In this document: piece by piece, positions 8,121-15,916 of the stretch
Layout of the letters: every line of letters starts with the position of its first letter
Position numbering within the stretch: position 1 is the stretch's first letter
Source: Methyloceanibacter sp. wino2
GTDB taxonomy: Bacteria > Pseudomonadota > Alphaproteobacteria > Rhizobiales > Methyloligellaceae
Direction: 5' to 3'
Length of the DNA stretch: 64,000 nucleotides
NCBI RefSeq assembly: GCF_003071365.1
Contig: NZ_CP028960.1
Span: forward strand, 2,083,501-2,147,500
Notes under the pieces: model-generated
Database searches by the model: none
Seen by the model: only the letters and a program-made list of their open reading frames with translations
Told to the model about the DNA's origin: nothing
Position numbers and translations under genes: made by a program

Positions 8121-8429
8121 GTCCAGTGCTGTGTTTGGAGACTTGACGGGGAACCCGCAGATTGCGTGCGGCTCGCGCGCTCGTCGCTTGTGCAAATGCG
8201 CGCAGGACGGCGTGGCTGCACATACTTCGAGGTATGTAGCTGTGGAAGGTGTGTCTCGCGGTGACTGCTTCGTGCCGAAGACCGGCAGGAGGTCGGCAAG
8301 TTTCGTCACGATGCCTGCCATAAGACGGGAACGATTTTTACCAAGCTCTTCGGATGGACGGGCCTATCGCCCACAAACGGCCCAAGTTCGCACTGCATAC
8401 CGTACGGACAAACCAAGAGGAGGCGCTGG
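8121..8429. other. Non-coding stretch before the Cys-rich gene
   Basis: About 310 bases with no convincing gene; frames open on both strands look like chance frames without homology or ribosome-binding sites. It holds one hairpin, ACATAC-TTCGAG-GTATGT (8220-8237), with a six-base loop starting UUCG. GGAGG at 8419-8423 is the ribosome-binding site for the next gene. Confidence 0.5.
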
Positions 8430-8726
8430 ATGACGTTCAAAGGTTCGAGATCGGCGATCGTGTTTTCCGTGCTCGCGTGTTTTGCGGGTGCGAGCCCATC
8501 GGTGGCATGGGCACAAGCCGGCAATATCTCCAAGGATATGGAGACGTATTGCGTCAACGACTACAAGAAATTCTGCGGCGATTACGGGCTGCAAACCTCG
8601 GCACTCAATCTTTGCATGAGGAAGGCTGGTCCGAGCCTGTCGCCGGCGTGCGTCAAAGCACTGGTCCGGGCTGGAAAGATTTCGCAAGCCGAGGTGGATC
8701 GCATCAAGGCACAGATGGGTCGTTAG
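8430..8726 (+). CDS. Small secreted cysteine-rich repeat protein
   Basis: 98 residues: signal peptide to about residue 29 (SVAWAQA), then a compact domain with four cysteines spaced as YC-N-DYKKFC, LNLCMRKAG and SPAC. That spacing resembles one unit of the cysteine-rich repeat family found in many small Hyphomicrobiales secreted proteins, which usually carry two disulphides. AAGAGGAG precedes the ATG with good spacing. The function is not known. It lies 10 bases ahead of an orphan solute-binding protein gene, so the two are likely co-transcribed and may act together in the periplasm. Confidence 0.72.
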   Translation: MTFKGSRSAIVFSVLACFAGASPSVAWAQAGNISKDMETYCVNDYKKFCGDYGLQTSALNLCMRKAGPSLSPACVKALVRAGKISQAEVDRIKAQMGR

Positions 8727-8735
8727 AGGGTTTCA

Positions 8736-9524
8736 ATGATGAACAAATTTGCTTGTTTCGCTATTACCGCCGCCCTTGGACTTGCCTGCAGCAATGCCTT
8801 TGCGGATGAGAGCTGCACCAAGATTACGGCCACGGGCCATCCGGCCTATCCTGTCATCGCGTTCAAGGACGGCGACAACATCGCCGGCGCAGCGCCCGAG
8901 CTCGTCGCGGCGATCGCCAAGACCCTCAAGGTGCCGCTCGAGTCGAAAGACATGGGCACCTGGGAAGAAGCGCAAGCTGCAACGCGCGACGGCAAGGCCG
9001 ATCTCATCTTCGGCATCTACTACAACGATGAGCGTGCCGGTTATCTCGACTACGTCCAACCCGCGTTCATGTACGACGACGTGGCGGTCTTTGTGCTCAA
9101 GGGCAAGGAGTTCCCTTTCAAGGACAAGAACGATCTGGTCGGCAAGAAGGGCGTGACGAACAAGGGCGAGAGCTACGGCAACGAGTTCGATGCCTTCATG
9201 AAGGACAAGCTCGATGTCACGCGCACGAACGGCATCGGTGAAGCGTTCGAAGCGCTTACGTCGGGGAAGGCCGACTATCTGATCGCGGGCTACTATCCCG
9301 GCACCGCCGAGGCGGCAAAGGACGGGTTGAAGGACAAAGTCGTCCCGCTCGACCAGGCATTGCTGACCGCCGAGATGTTCGTTGCCTTCTCCAAGAAGTC
9401 GCCGTGCCGGTCTTTGGCCTCAGGCTTCGGCGAGGGCATCACGACCCTGACCACGGACGGCAGTTTCGACGGGATGATCAAGGACGCCACGTCCACCTGG
9501 GACAAGGCGCAGACGAAGAACTAG
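8736..9524 (+). CDS. Orphan periplasmic solute-binding protein, family 3
   Basis: 262 residues with a signal peptide (about 1-23, cleavage at AFA-DE). The mature protein has the two-lobe family 3 pattern: YPVIAFKDGDNIAGAAPELVAAIAKTL, then GKADLIFGIYYNDERAGYLDYVQPAFM, and a C-terminal lobe with KADYLIAGYY. Two cysteines (near residue 27 and in KKSPCRSL) could form a disulphide. This family delivers polar amino acids or related small molecules to ABC permeases, or acts as an accessory protein (for example MxaJ in methanol oxidation). No permease or ATPase gene is adjacent, so transport is not established. It directly follows the Cys-rich gene. A second ATG lies one codon in; the choice makes no difference to the signal peptide. 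Confidence 0.8.
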   Translation: MMNKFACFAITAALGLACSNAFADESCTKITATGHPAYPVIAFKDGDNIAGAAPELVAAIAKTLKVPLESKDMGTWEEAQAATRDGKADLIFGIYYNDERAGYLDYVQPAFMYDDVAVFVLKGKEFPFKDKNDLVGKKGVTNKGESYGNEFDAFMKDKLDVTRTNGIGEAFEALTSGKADYLIAGYYPGTAEAAKDGLKDKVVPLDQALLTAEMFVAFSKKSPCRSLASGFGEGITTLTTDGSFDGMIKDATSTWDKAQTKN

Positions 9525-9824
9525 GCCGCAAGGCAAGGTGAGCTTGAAAGCGACGCCTTGCCTGTGCTCACGATCGGGTCGCAGCCCGAGACGTCTGTCT
9601 GACTTTGGCGCGGCGCCCGCTCTTTGACCCGGAGCGGGCGCAAGCGCGCCAGGACAACGATGGTGCCCAGCGATAGACCACGCGGGCATCTCGCTTCGCT
9701 CCAACACTTTGGAGTGCGCCGCTGCGTCATTTCTTCCGATCAACGACAACACACTCGTTGGATCAGAATACTCTGATCAGGGCCTGAACACCTATAGGCC
9801 GTCGAGAACGGAAGGACGCCGACG
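9525..9824. other. Non-coding stretch before the MscS-type gene
   Basis: 300 bases without a supported gene. It contains a perfect inverted repeat GATCAGA-ATAC-TCTGATC at 9761-9778, 47 bp before the MscS start, and GAAGGA at 9811-9816, the ribosome-binding site for that gene. No terminator with a T-run is visible after the solute-binding protein gene. Confidence 0.5.
9761..9778. promoter_or_regulatory. 18-bp inverted repeat upstream of the MscS-type gene
   Basis: GATCAGA-ATAC-TCTGATC is a perfect dyad with a 4-base centre. It could be an operator or a leader hairpin. It shares TCTGATC with the centre of the ModE-type palindrome at 8093-8120, but lacks the TATAT/ATATA arms, so a common regulator is doubtful. 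Confidence 0.35.
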
Positions 9825-11516
9825 TTGATTAGAAGATTCTGGCATCGGGCCGCTCTCTTCAGCACGTTGTTTCTTCTCGCAAGCGGGGCTTGGGCCGATA
9901 CGGCCAAGCCTCTTCTTGCGATCGACACGTCGAGCCCGCGGGCGACGATGCAAACGTTCCTCGACGTCACCCAGGCCCTCGAGTCCGCCGCGATCAAACT
10001 GCGTTCCGAACCCGGTCCTGCGGCCCAGGCCGAAGCGGAATCTTTGATGCGCAAGGCGCTCAGAACGCTCGATCTAAGCCAAGTGCGGCCTAGTGCACGG
10101 CGCGAAATAGGCGGCGACGCGGTCGTCTTCCTCGTCGATATCTTGCGCCGCATCGACCTTCCTCCTTTGGACTCGATCCCCGATGCCGCCGATTTTCCGG
10201 ATGGTGACACACCTGCCAGCTGGACCATCCCCGGCACCGAGATCACCATCAGCCGGGTGATGGAGGGGCCGTCGAAAGGGCAATTCCTCTTCAGTCCTGA
10301 CACAGTCACCAGGGCCGGTGAGTTCTACGACCTAACGAAGCAGCTTCCATTGAAGATGCCCTCTCAGGTGCCGAACTGGCGCGAGGCGCAACTTCAGTTC
10401 CACGGCTGGATGATTCCGCCGGATCTGACGCGCTCCTTGCCGCGCACGTTGAAACAGCCCGTTCTCGACACGCCTATATGGAAGATCATTGCCGCGATCG
10501 GCATCTTCGCTGTTTTGGCGGTTGCCTTGCTGCTGCTCAGACAGGTCACGAAGCCAAAGCCGAAGGCACGTGCGCTTGGGCGCTATCTGCGCCGCCTCTT
10601 GCTGCCCGTTGCCATGTTGATCGGGATCTTCGGCGCCGAGGTGCTGATCACCGAACAAGTCATGGTCCTCGGCACCTTCGCCGACATGGTCGATCTCTTT
10701 GTCGAGATCGCGTTCTACGTAGCGGCCGCGTGGGTCGCGTGGCTCTTCATCTCGATCCTCGTGGAATGGGTGATCACGTCGCCCCAGATTCCGGAAAAGA
10801 GCTTGGATGCCAATCTCCTCCGGCTGCTCGGCCGTGTCCTTGGGATTTTGGCGGTGGCAAGCATCGCGGCTTATGGCGCGCAACAGTTGGGTCTGCCGGT
10901 CCTGGGTGTTTTGGCCGGCCTTGGTGTCGGTGGTCTTGCCGTGGCGCTGGCCGCTCAGAACAGCCTGGAGAATCTGATCGGCGGGCTCAATCTCTACGCG
11001 GATCGCCCCATACGCGTCGGTGACTTTTGCGACTATGCCGGCATCAAGGGGACGGTCGAGTACATCGGGCTCCGGTCGACGCGGATACGGGGAGCCGACC
11101 GCACCGTAACGTCGGTCCCCAACTCGATGCTCGCCAAGACGCAGGTGACGAACTATGCGCTGCGCGATCACTTGCTGTTCCGGCACGTGCTGGACTTGCG
11201 GTACGAGACGACCACCGAACAGCTGCGCACGGTGTGCAACAGCATCCGCGAGCTTTTGTCGTCACATCCGAATGTGAGTCAGAGCCTCGCGCCGCCGCGG
11301 GCGCATGTGGTCTGCTTCGGCGAGTGGTCAATTCAGGTCGAAGTCCAGGCCTATCTCGATGTGGCGCCGGGCAAGTTCCTTGCAACACAGGAGGAACTGC
11401 TCTTGGCGATCGCCGAGATCATTGGTGAGACCGGCACTACCTTCGCCTTCCCGTCGCAGACCAACTACGTCGTCACAGAGACGGCCGGCGAGGACTCGTC
11501 GAGTCCACGGGCGTAG
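9825..11516 (+). CDS. MscS-family mechanosensitive channel with N-terminal periplasmic domain
   Basis: 563 residues. A signal sequence at about 1-25 and a soluble exported region to about residue 210 precede several membrane helices (about 215-240, 260-285, 295-320, 335-365). The pore helix and beta domain carry the MscS hallmark GVLAGLGVGGLAVALAAQNSLENLIGGLNLYADRPIRVGD, followed by GTVEYIGLRSTRIRGADRTVTSVPNSMLAKTQVTN. It opens under membrane tension to release solutes in hypo-osmotic shock. The start is TTG, supported by GAAGGA 8 nt upstream and by the signal sequence that begins there. The large N-terminal domain is more like the MscK/YbdG-type extended channels than minimal MscS. The gene stands alone. 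Confidence 0.87.
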   Translation: MIRRFWHRAALFSTLFLLASGAWADTAKPLLAIDTSSPRATMQTFLDVTQALESAAIKLRSEPGPAAQAEAESLMRKALRTLDLSQVRPSARREIGGDAVVFLVDILRRIDLPPLDSIPDAADFPDGDTPASWTIPGTEITISRVMEGPSKGQFLFSPDTVTRAGEFYDLTKQLPLKMPSQVPNWREAQLQFHGWMIPPDLTRSLPRTLKQPVLDTPIWKIIAAIGIFAVLAVALLLLRQVTKPKPKARALGRYLRRLLLPVAMLIGIFGAEVLITEQVMVLGTFADMVDLFVEIAFYVAAAWVAWLFISILVEWVITSPQIPEKSLDANLLRLLGRVLGILAVASIAAYGAQQLGLPVLGVLAGLGVGGLAVALAAQNSLENLIGGLNLYADRPIRVGDFCDYAGIKGTVEYIGLRSTRIRGADRTVTSVPNSMLAKTQVTNYALRDHLLFRHVLDLRYETTTEQLRTVCNSIRELLSSHPNVSQSLAPPRAHVVCFGEWSIQVEVQAYLDVAPGKFLATQEELLLAIAEIIGETGTTFAFPSQTNYVVTETAGEDSSSPRA

Positions 11517-11564
11517 AAGGCGAATCCAATAATCCGGGTCGTGCTGGGATAAGGTCCCGGCATT

Positions 11565-11592
11565 GCTGACGAGACGTCAGCGGCTGTCTTGT
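11565..11592 (+). terminator. Possible terminator after the MscS-type gene
   Basis: GCTGAC-GAGAC-GTCAGC hairpin (11565-11581) followed by GGCTGTCTTGTTT. The stem is short and the tail only moderately T-rich. It also sits just beyond the 3' end of the tRNA gene on the other strand. Confidence 0.4.
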
Positions 11593-11593
11593 T

Positions 11594-11670
11594 TGGTGAC
11601 CCCGACAGGATTCGAACCTGTGACCCTCAGATTAGGAATCTGATGCTCTATCCTGCTGAGCTACGGGGCC
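11594..11670 (-). tRNA. tRNA-Arg (anticodon CCT), CCA encoded
   Basis: The reverse complement folds as a 77-nt cloverleaf: acceptor GGCCCCG with CGGGGTC (one G-T pair), D arm GCTC/GAGC, anticodon arm TCAGA-TTCCTAA-TCTGA giving anticodon CCT, variable GGGTC, and T arm ACAGG-TTCGAAT-CCTGT. The discriminator is A and CCA is encoded. It reads AGG codons. There is no integrase or duplicated tRNA fragment beside it. Confidence 0.96.
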
Positions 11671-11843
11671 ATTGCCTTTAGTAGCTACACCGGGGTCTCG
11701 GTTTTCGCCACCCCGTATGCCGCGATCCTGGCTCCCGCACCCGACAACGTGACGCGGGTCTCGGGTCCGCTCTCCCTCTGGAATCATGCGGTTTGAGCGG
11801 GTAGGGTCTCGCATAGATCGTTGAAAACATTGGAAATATTCTA

Positions 11844-13253
11844 ATGAAAAAGAGTCCGGAGATGGATCGCCGGTCGTTCCTGGCGCTGGCCGGGGCAGGC
11901 GCGGCTGGCCTTTGGCTCCCGGTTGGCGTCTCGGCGCTTGCCAAGTCCGCCGAGGCGACGCCATCGACATTTCGGATCCAGACCGCGCGCTACCGTCTGC
12001 GCGACGCGGTGACCGAGAATCTGGTCAGCGTGTTTCCCGACGCGCCGCCGCCGGTCTTGCGTATGACGCAAGGGGTGCCGTTCTCGATCGATGTGACGAA
12101 CACGCTGGAGGAGGCCACGACGATCCATTGGCATGGCTTGCGCGTGCCGAACAAGATGGATGGCGTTCCGTATCTCACCCAGTTTCCGATCCAACAGGAC
12201 GAAACCTGGCGCTACAGCTACACGCCTGACGATGCCGGGGTGTACTGGTATCACCCCCATTGCCGCACCATGGAGCAGATCGCGCGCGGGCTCACCGGGA
12301 TCATCGTCGTCGCGGAAAGGGACGACCCCGGGTTCGACGGGGAGACGGTCCTGAACCTGCGCGACTTCCGCATAGGCAAGGACGATCAGTTCATGCAGCT
12401 CTATTCGGCGCGGGCGGCCGCGCGCGCCGGCACGTTCGGCACGGTGATGACGGCGAACTGGGAACAGAACCCGGTCTACGAGCATCCGGCCGGTTCGCTG
12501 GTGCGCCTGCGCCTCGGCGCGACCGACACCACGCGCTTTTATCCGCTCACCTTCGACGGCGGGGAGGGACGCATTATCGGCGCTGACGGCCATCCGTTGC
12601 GCGAGGAGTTGCCGTGGCCGACCGGGGAGGCGCCCATCCTGGTCGCGCCGGGACAGCGGCTCGACGTGGCGCTGCGGATGCCGGACACCGAAGGCGAGGA
12701 GATCGTGGTGACCTACCGGTCCCTCCAGAAGACGCGGAAGCTGGCGACGCTGCGTGCGACGGGATCAAGCCTCGGCCGCTCGCTCGATGAGTTGACGCCG
12801 CTACCGCCCAACGACGTCCCCGACTTCGATCCGAGGGGGCTGGAAGTGGTGGAGATGGTTTTCGGCTGGTCGCCAGACGGATTGAAGCCGAACAACGGCT
12901 TTTGCGGTTCGTTCGGCTATACGTTCTGGTCCATCGACCGCAAGCCTTGGCCCGGTGACGCGGCCAAGGGGATCGCGCCGGTCGCGGAGCTGAAGCTCGG
13001 CAAGGCCTATGTCCTGCGCTTACGCAATTCGAGCCCGAACCGGCACCCGATCCATCTCCACGGTCAGGTGTTTCGCCCCTTGCGTTCGAACAAGCGCGTG
13101 CTGCCGTCCAACTGGACCGACACGGTCGTCCTGGACAAGGAAGAGACCATCGACATCGGCTTCGTGGCCGACAACCCGGGCGATTGGGCCTTCCACTGCC
13201 ACGTGATCGAGCACCAGAAATCCGGCCTCGCGGGTTTCATCCGCGTGAGCTGA
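11844..13253 (+). CDS. Tat-exported multicopper oxidase (laccase-like)
   Basis: 469 residues. The N-terminus has a twin-arginine signal (DRRSFLALAG at 8-17). Three cupredoxin domains follow, with all copper motifs intact: HWHG at 95-98, HPH at 137-139, HPIHLHG in the C-terminal domain, and HCH at 451-453 with His457. Cys452 is the type 1 copper ligand. The axial position five residues after His457 is Leu462, not Met, which in laccases goes with a higher redox potential. Function is oxidation of Cu(I), metals or phenolic substrates in the periplasm with O2 reduced to water. No copper-resistance gene is adjacent, so CopA/CueO-type copper tolerance is only a possibility. The gene stands alone between the tRNA and the convergent ppk2. 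Confidence 0.9.
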   Translation: MKKSPEMDRRSFLALAGAGAAGLWLPVGVSALAKSAEATPSTFRIQTARYRLRDAVTENLVSVFPDAPPPVLRMTQGVPFSIDVTNTLEEATTIHWHGLRVPNKMDGVPYLTQFPIQQDETWRYSYTPDDAGVYWYHPHCRTMEQIARGLTGIIVVAERDDPGFDGETVLNLRDFRIGKDDQFMQLYSARAAARAGTFGTVMTANWEQNPVYEHPAGSLVRLRLGATDTTRFYPLTFDGGEGRIIGADGHPLREELPWPTGEAPILVAPGQRLDVALRMPDTEGEEIVVTYRSLQKTRKLATLRATGSSLGRSLDELTPLPPNDVPDFDPRGLEVVEMVFGWSPDGLKPNNGFCGSFGYTFWSIDRKPWPGDAAKGIAPVAELKLGKAYVLRLRNSSPNRHPIHLHGQVFRPLRSNKRVLPSNWTDTVVLDKEETIDIGFVADNPGDWAFHCHVIEHQKSGLAGFIRVS

Positions 13254-13288
13254 GGCGGCGCGCGGCGTCCGCTTCTTCGTAGGCTCAC

Positions 13289-14218
13289 TTAATAGATCTT
13301 TGGCACGTAGAGTTCGGGCGACAGTGTCTTGCGGTCATAGTCGGGGCTGAAGACACGGTCCGGCAGCTCGATCTTGTCGTAGGGCACGTCCTCATAGGGG
13401 ATCTTGGACAGAAGGTGCTCGATGCAATTGAGCCGTTCGCGCTTCTTGTCGTTGCCTTCCACGATGTACCAAGGCGCTTCGGGGATGCTCGTGCGCGCGA
13501 ACATCTCTTCCTTGGCCTTGGTGTACTGCTCCCAGCGGACGCGCGACTGCAGGTCCATCGGCGACAGCTTCCATTGCTTCATGGGATCGTGGATGCGGAT
13601 CATGAACCGCAGCTGCTGTTCCTCGTCGGTGATCGAGAGCCAGTACTTCAACACGATGATGCCGTTACGCACGAGCATGCGTTCGAATTCCGGGACGTCC
13701 TGAAAGAACCGTTCGACCTGGTTCTCGCTCGCGAACCCCATGACGCGTTCGACGCCGGACCGGTTGTACCAGGAGCGGTCGAACAGAACGATCTCGCCGC
13801 CCGATGGAAGGTGCGGGACATAGCGCTGGAAGTACCACTGCGTCTGTTCGCGCTCGGACGGTTTCTGCAAAGCGACCACTCTGGCGGTGCGGGGATTGAG
13901 CCGCTGCGTGATGCGTTTGATGACGCCGCCTTTGCCGGCGGAGTCACGACCCTCGAAAATGATCAGAACCTTGGAACCGGTCGCCTCGACCCAGCTTTGC
14001 ATCTTGATGAGCTCTGCCTGGAGACGGAGGAGATTCCTGAGATAGATGCGCCGGTCGAGAGCGTCGGGGTGGGCCTCTTTGTAGATCTCCCGCAGCTCCT
14101 CACTCAGCATCGGCTCGGAGAGTTCGGCTTCAAGGGTCTCGTCGAGAGTCTCTTCGAGTTCTGACTCAACCCAGTCCTTCATGTTCTTTCGGCCCGTCTC
14201 ATTCGGATCGTCGGTCAT
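13289..14218 (-). CDS. ppk2: Polyphosphate kinase 2
   Basis: 309 residues. The PPK2 domain covers about 55-290. Walker A is FEGRDSAGKGG at about 88-98, Walker B DRSWYNRSGVERVMGF begins at 147, and the lid region KPSEREQTQWYFQRYVPHLP lies between. FSITD/ISITDEEQ-type and WKLSPMDLQSR motifs are family hallmarks. PPK2 enzymes use polyphosphate to phosphorylate nucleoside mono- or diphosphates; with one domain this is a class I-like protein, most likely making ATP/GTP from ADP/GDP. The N-terminal 50 residues are acidic (many Glu) and poorly conserved; an internal Met13 is an alternative start. It is a single gene, convergent with the multicopper oxidase gene. Confidence 0.92.
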   Translation of the reverse strand: MTDDPNETGRKNMKDWVESELEETLDETLEAELSEPMLSEELREIYKEAHPDALDRRIYLRNLLRLQAELIKMQSWVEATGSKVLIIFEGRDSAGKGGVIKRITQRLNPRTARVVALQKPSEREQTQWYFQRYVPHLPSGGEIVLFDRSWYNRSGVERVMGFASENQVERFFQDVPEFERMLVRNGIIVLKYWLSITDEEQQLRFMIRIHDPMKQWKLSPMDLQSRVRWEQYTKAKEEMFARTSIPEAPWYIVEGNDKKRERLNCIEHLLSKIPYEDVPYDKIELPDRVFSPDYDRKTLSPELYVPKIY

Positions 14219-14419
14219 CGGAGATCTCTCGTTGTTCGTCGTCTATGTGAGGTCGTCGGCTCAGCTGTAACTCTCGCCAGCGAGATTAAAACTTTTGTGT
14301 CAGCGGCAACACTTCTCCGAACAGGAACCCGACAAAGTCAACCGCGCGATGACATTGGGGGAACTTGAGGGTGCTTGCGTGCCCTGTTCGAGTGCTTGCG
14401 GCCTCCGTAGAATGCATGA

Positions 14420-15253
14420 ATGCGCATCCGGGCTCTCCTGATCAGTGTCGGACTTGCTCCTGTCGTTGCTCTCGGCGCGCTCGCGTCCGAGGCGTTGGCC
14501 GGCGCGTGCGACCTGCCGGCGGGCGAAACGGTAGCGGTATCCTCTGTTATCGACGGAGAGACGCTGGAACTCGATGATGGCCGCGCGGTGCGGCTGCTGG
14601 GGGTGCTGGCGCCGTCACCGCCGGCGGATTGGGACGGGGTCGAGCCGTGGCCTTTCGCGGCGCAGGCGCAGGAGGCGCTCGCCGAGTTGGTGCAAGGCGC
14701 TTCGGTCAGCCTGCATTTCGATGCGCGGCAGGAGGACCGGTACGGGCGTCTGCTGGCGCAGGTCTTCCTTACCCGCGACGCCGAGCCGGTTTGGGTTCAA
14801 GAGGCGCTGGTCGCGAAAGGTCTCGCCCGCGTGGCGGCGCAGCCCGACATGAGCGCCTGCCTCGATCCGCTCCTCGCCGCGGAGGCTGAGGCGCGGGAAG
14901 GAAGGCGCGGGGTCTGGCGTTCTCTGACCTATCAGGTCCGCGATGCGCACGATCCCAAGTCGCTCGGCTACCGGCGTCACACCTACCAGCTCGTCGAGGG
15001 CAAGGTGCATGGCATCGGCGAGGGAAAGACACGCGTCTACGTCAATTTCGCAGAAGACTGGCGCGAGGATTTCACCGTGGTCATCAAGCGCAAGCGGCTC
15101 CCGGTTCTGGAGGCCGCGGGCCTCGACCTGATGAGCTTGCCGGGTCGGCGCGTGCGCGTGCGGGGCTGGGTGGAATGGTGGAACGGCCCGATGATCGAGA
15201 TCTCACACCCGGAAGAAATCGAGATCCTGGAGACTTCGTCCGGCGCGGGGTGA
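14420..15253 (+). CDS. Exported nuclease-like protein with SNase (thermonuclease) fold
   Basis: 277 residues with a signal peptide of about 27 residues (ending EALAGA). Residues about 40-165 match the staphylococcal-nuclease OB fold: SVIDGETLELDDGRAVRLLGVLAP, then HFDARQEDRYGRLLAQVFL, and VQEALVAKGLARV. The catalytic Arg of LLGV.AP-type nucleases appears changed: R of the usual RLxGIDxPE context is kept as VRLLGVLAPSPP, but the following Asp is missing, so activity is uncertain. A C-terminal extension of about 100 residues (KVHGIGEGKTRVYVNFAEDW) looks like a second OB-like segment of unknown role, common in Hyphomicrobiales homologues. The gene stands alone, with divergent ppk2 about 200 bp upstream. 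Confidence 0.75.
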   Translation: MRIRALLISVGLAPVVALGALASEALAGACDLPAGETVAVSSVIDGETLELDDGRAVRLLGVLAPSPPADWDGVEPWPFAAQAQEALAELVQGASVSLHFDARQEDRYGRLLAQVFLTRDAEPVWVQEALVAKGLARVAAQPDMSACLDPLLAAEAEAREGRRGVWRSLTYQVRDAHDPKSLGYRRHTYQLVEGKVHGIGEGKTRVYVNFAEDWREDFTVVIKRKRLPVLEAAGLDLMSLPGRRVRVRGWVEWWNGPMIEISHPEEIEILETSSGAG

Positions 15254-15280
15254 GGCCCGCGTCAGCGTCAGGCACGAGTC

Positions 15281-15318
15281 TCCCGAAAATGAAAAGGCCG
15301 GGCGCGAGGCCCGGCCTT
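15281..15318 (-). terminator. Terminator of carD, possibly bidirectional
   Basis: A perfect 10-bp stem, AAGGCCGGGC (15294-15303) and GCCCGGCCTT (15309-15318), with a 5-base loop. On the minus strand it is followed by TTCATTTTC, giving a clear T-tract for carD. The plus-strand side lacks a long T-run but may still stop the nuclease-like transcript. Confidence 0.78.
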
Positions 15319-15346
15319 GTCTCATCGTGGCAATAGGAAGCTTACC

Positions 15347-15916
15347 TTAGGCGGCGGCTTTCCCGGCCTCGGCGGCCTCGGCGGCGGCCTTGATCGTGCG
15401 CGCCGACTTCGCGAGGATGTCGTCGATCTTGGCGACGGCGCTTTCCTCGTCCAGCTTCTCGACGGCGGCCAGTTCGCGCGCCATACGGTCGAGCGCAGCT
15501 TCATAGAGCTGACGCTCCGAGTAGGACTGCTCCGGCTGAGCCTCGGACCGGTACAGGTCGCGGACCACCTCGGCGATGGAAATCAGATCGCCGGAGTTGA
15601 TCTTGGCTTCGTACTCCTGGGCGCGGCGCGACCACATGGTGCGCTTCACGCGGGCCTTGCCCTTCAGCGTGGTCAGGGCCTTCTTGACGATCTTGTCTTC
15701 GGAAAGCTTGCGCATGCCGACGCTCTCGAGCTTCGTGGTCGGCACCCGAAGGGTCATCTTGTCCTTGTCGAAGCTGATCACGAACAGCTCGAGCTTCGCG
15801 CCGGCGATCTCCTGCTCTTCGATGGACGTGATGCGGCCCACGCCATGGGCCGGGTACACGATGTATTCGTTCGTCCGAAAACCGTTCCGCTGCTGGGGTC
15901 TCTTCTTTTCCGCCAT
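15347..15916 (-). CDS. CarD/CdnL-family RNA polymerase-binding transcription factor
   Basis: 189 residues. The N-terminal RNA polymerase-interacting domain is recognisable from YIVYPAHGVGRITSIEEQEIAG and the second half from the TLRVPTTKLESVGMRKLS stretch. The C-terminal helical DNA-binding domain (about 85-170) includes RRAQEYEAKINSGDLISIAEVVRDLYR and SYSERQLYEAALDRMARELA. CarD proteins stabilise the open complex at rRNA and growth promoters. GTG/GTC codons further upstream keep the frame open to 15961, but ATG 15916 has GAGGCGAGC just before it and starts the conserved part. An alanine-rich tail (KAAAEAAEAGKAAA) ends the protein. A strong hairpin terminator follows. Confidence 0.93.
   Translation of the reverse strand: MAEKKRPQQRNGFRTNEYIVYPAHGVGRITSIEEQEIAGAKLELFVISFDKDKMTLRVPTTKLESVGMRKLSEDKIVKKALTTLKGKARVKRTMWSRRAQEYEAKINSGDLISIAEVVRDLYRSEAQPEQSYSERQLYEAALDRMARELAAVEKLDEESAVAKIDDILAKSARTIKAAAEAAEAGKAAA

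Noticed and set aside
8131..8433. Plus-strand frame of 100 codons before the Cys-rich gene
   Set aside because: No ribosome-binding site, no hydrophobic or domain pattern, and it overlaps the operator region and the next gene's start.
11594..11670. tRNA-Arg as the attachment site of an integrated element
   Set aside because: No integrase, no repeated tRNA 3' end and no change in gene style within the next 2 kb, where a single copper oxidase and ppk2 follow.
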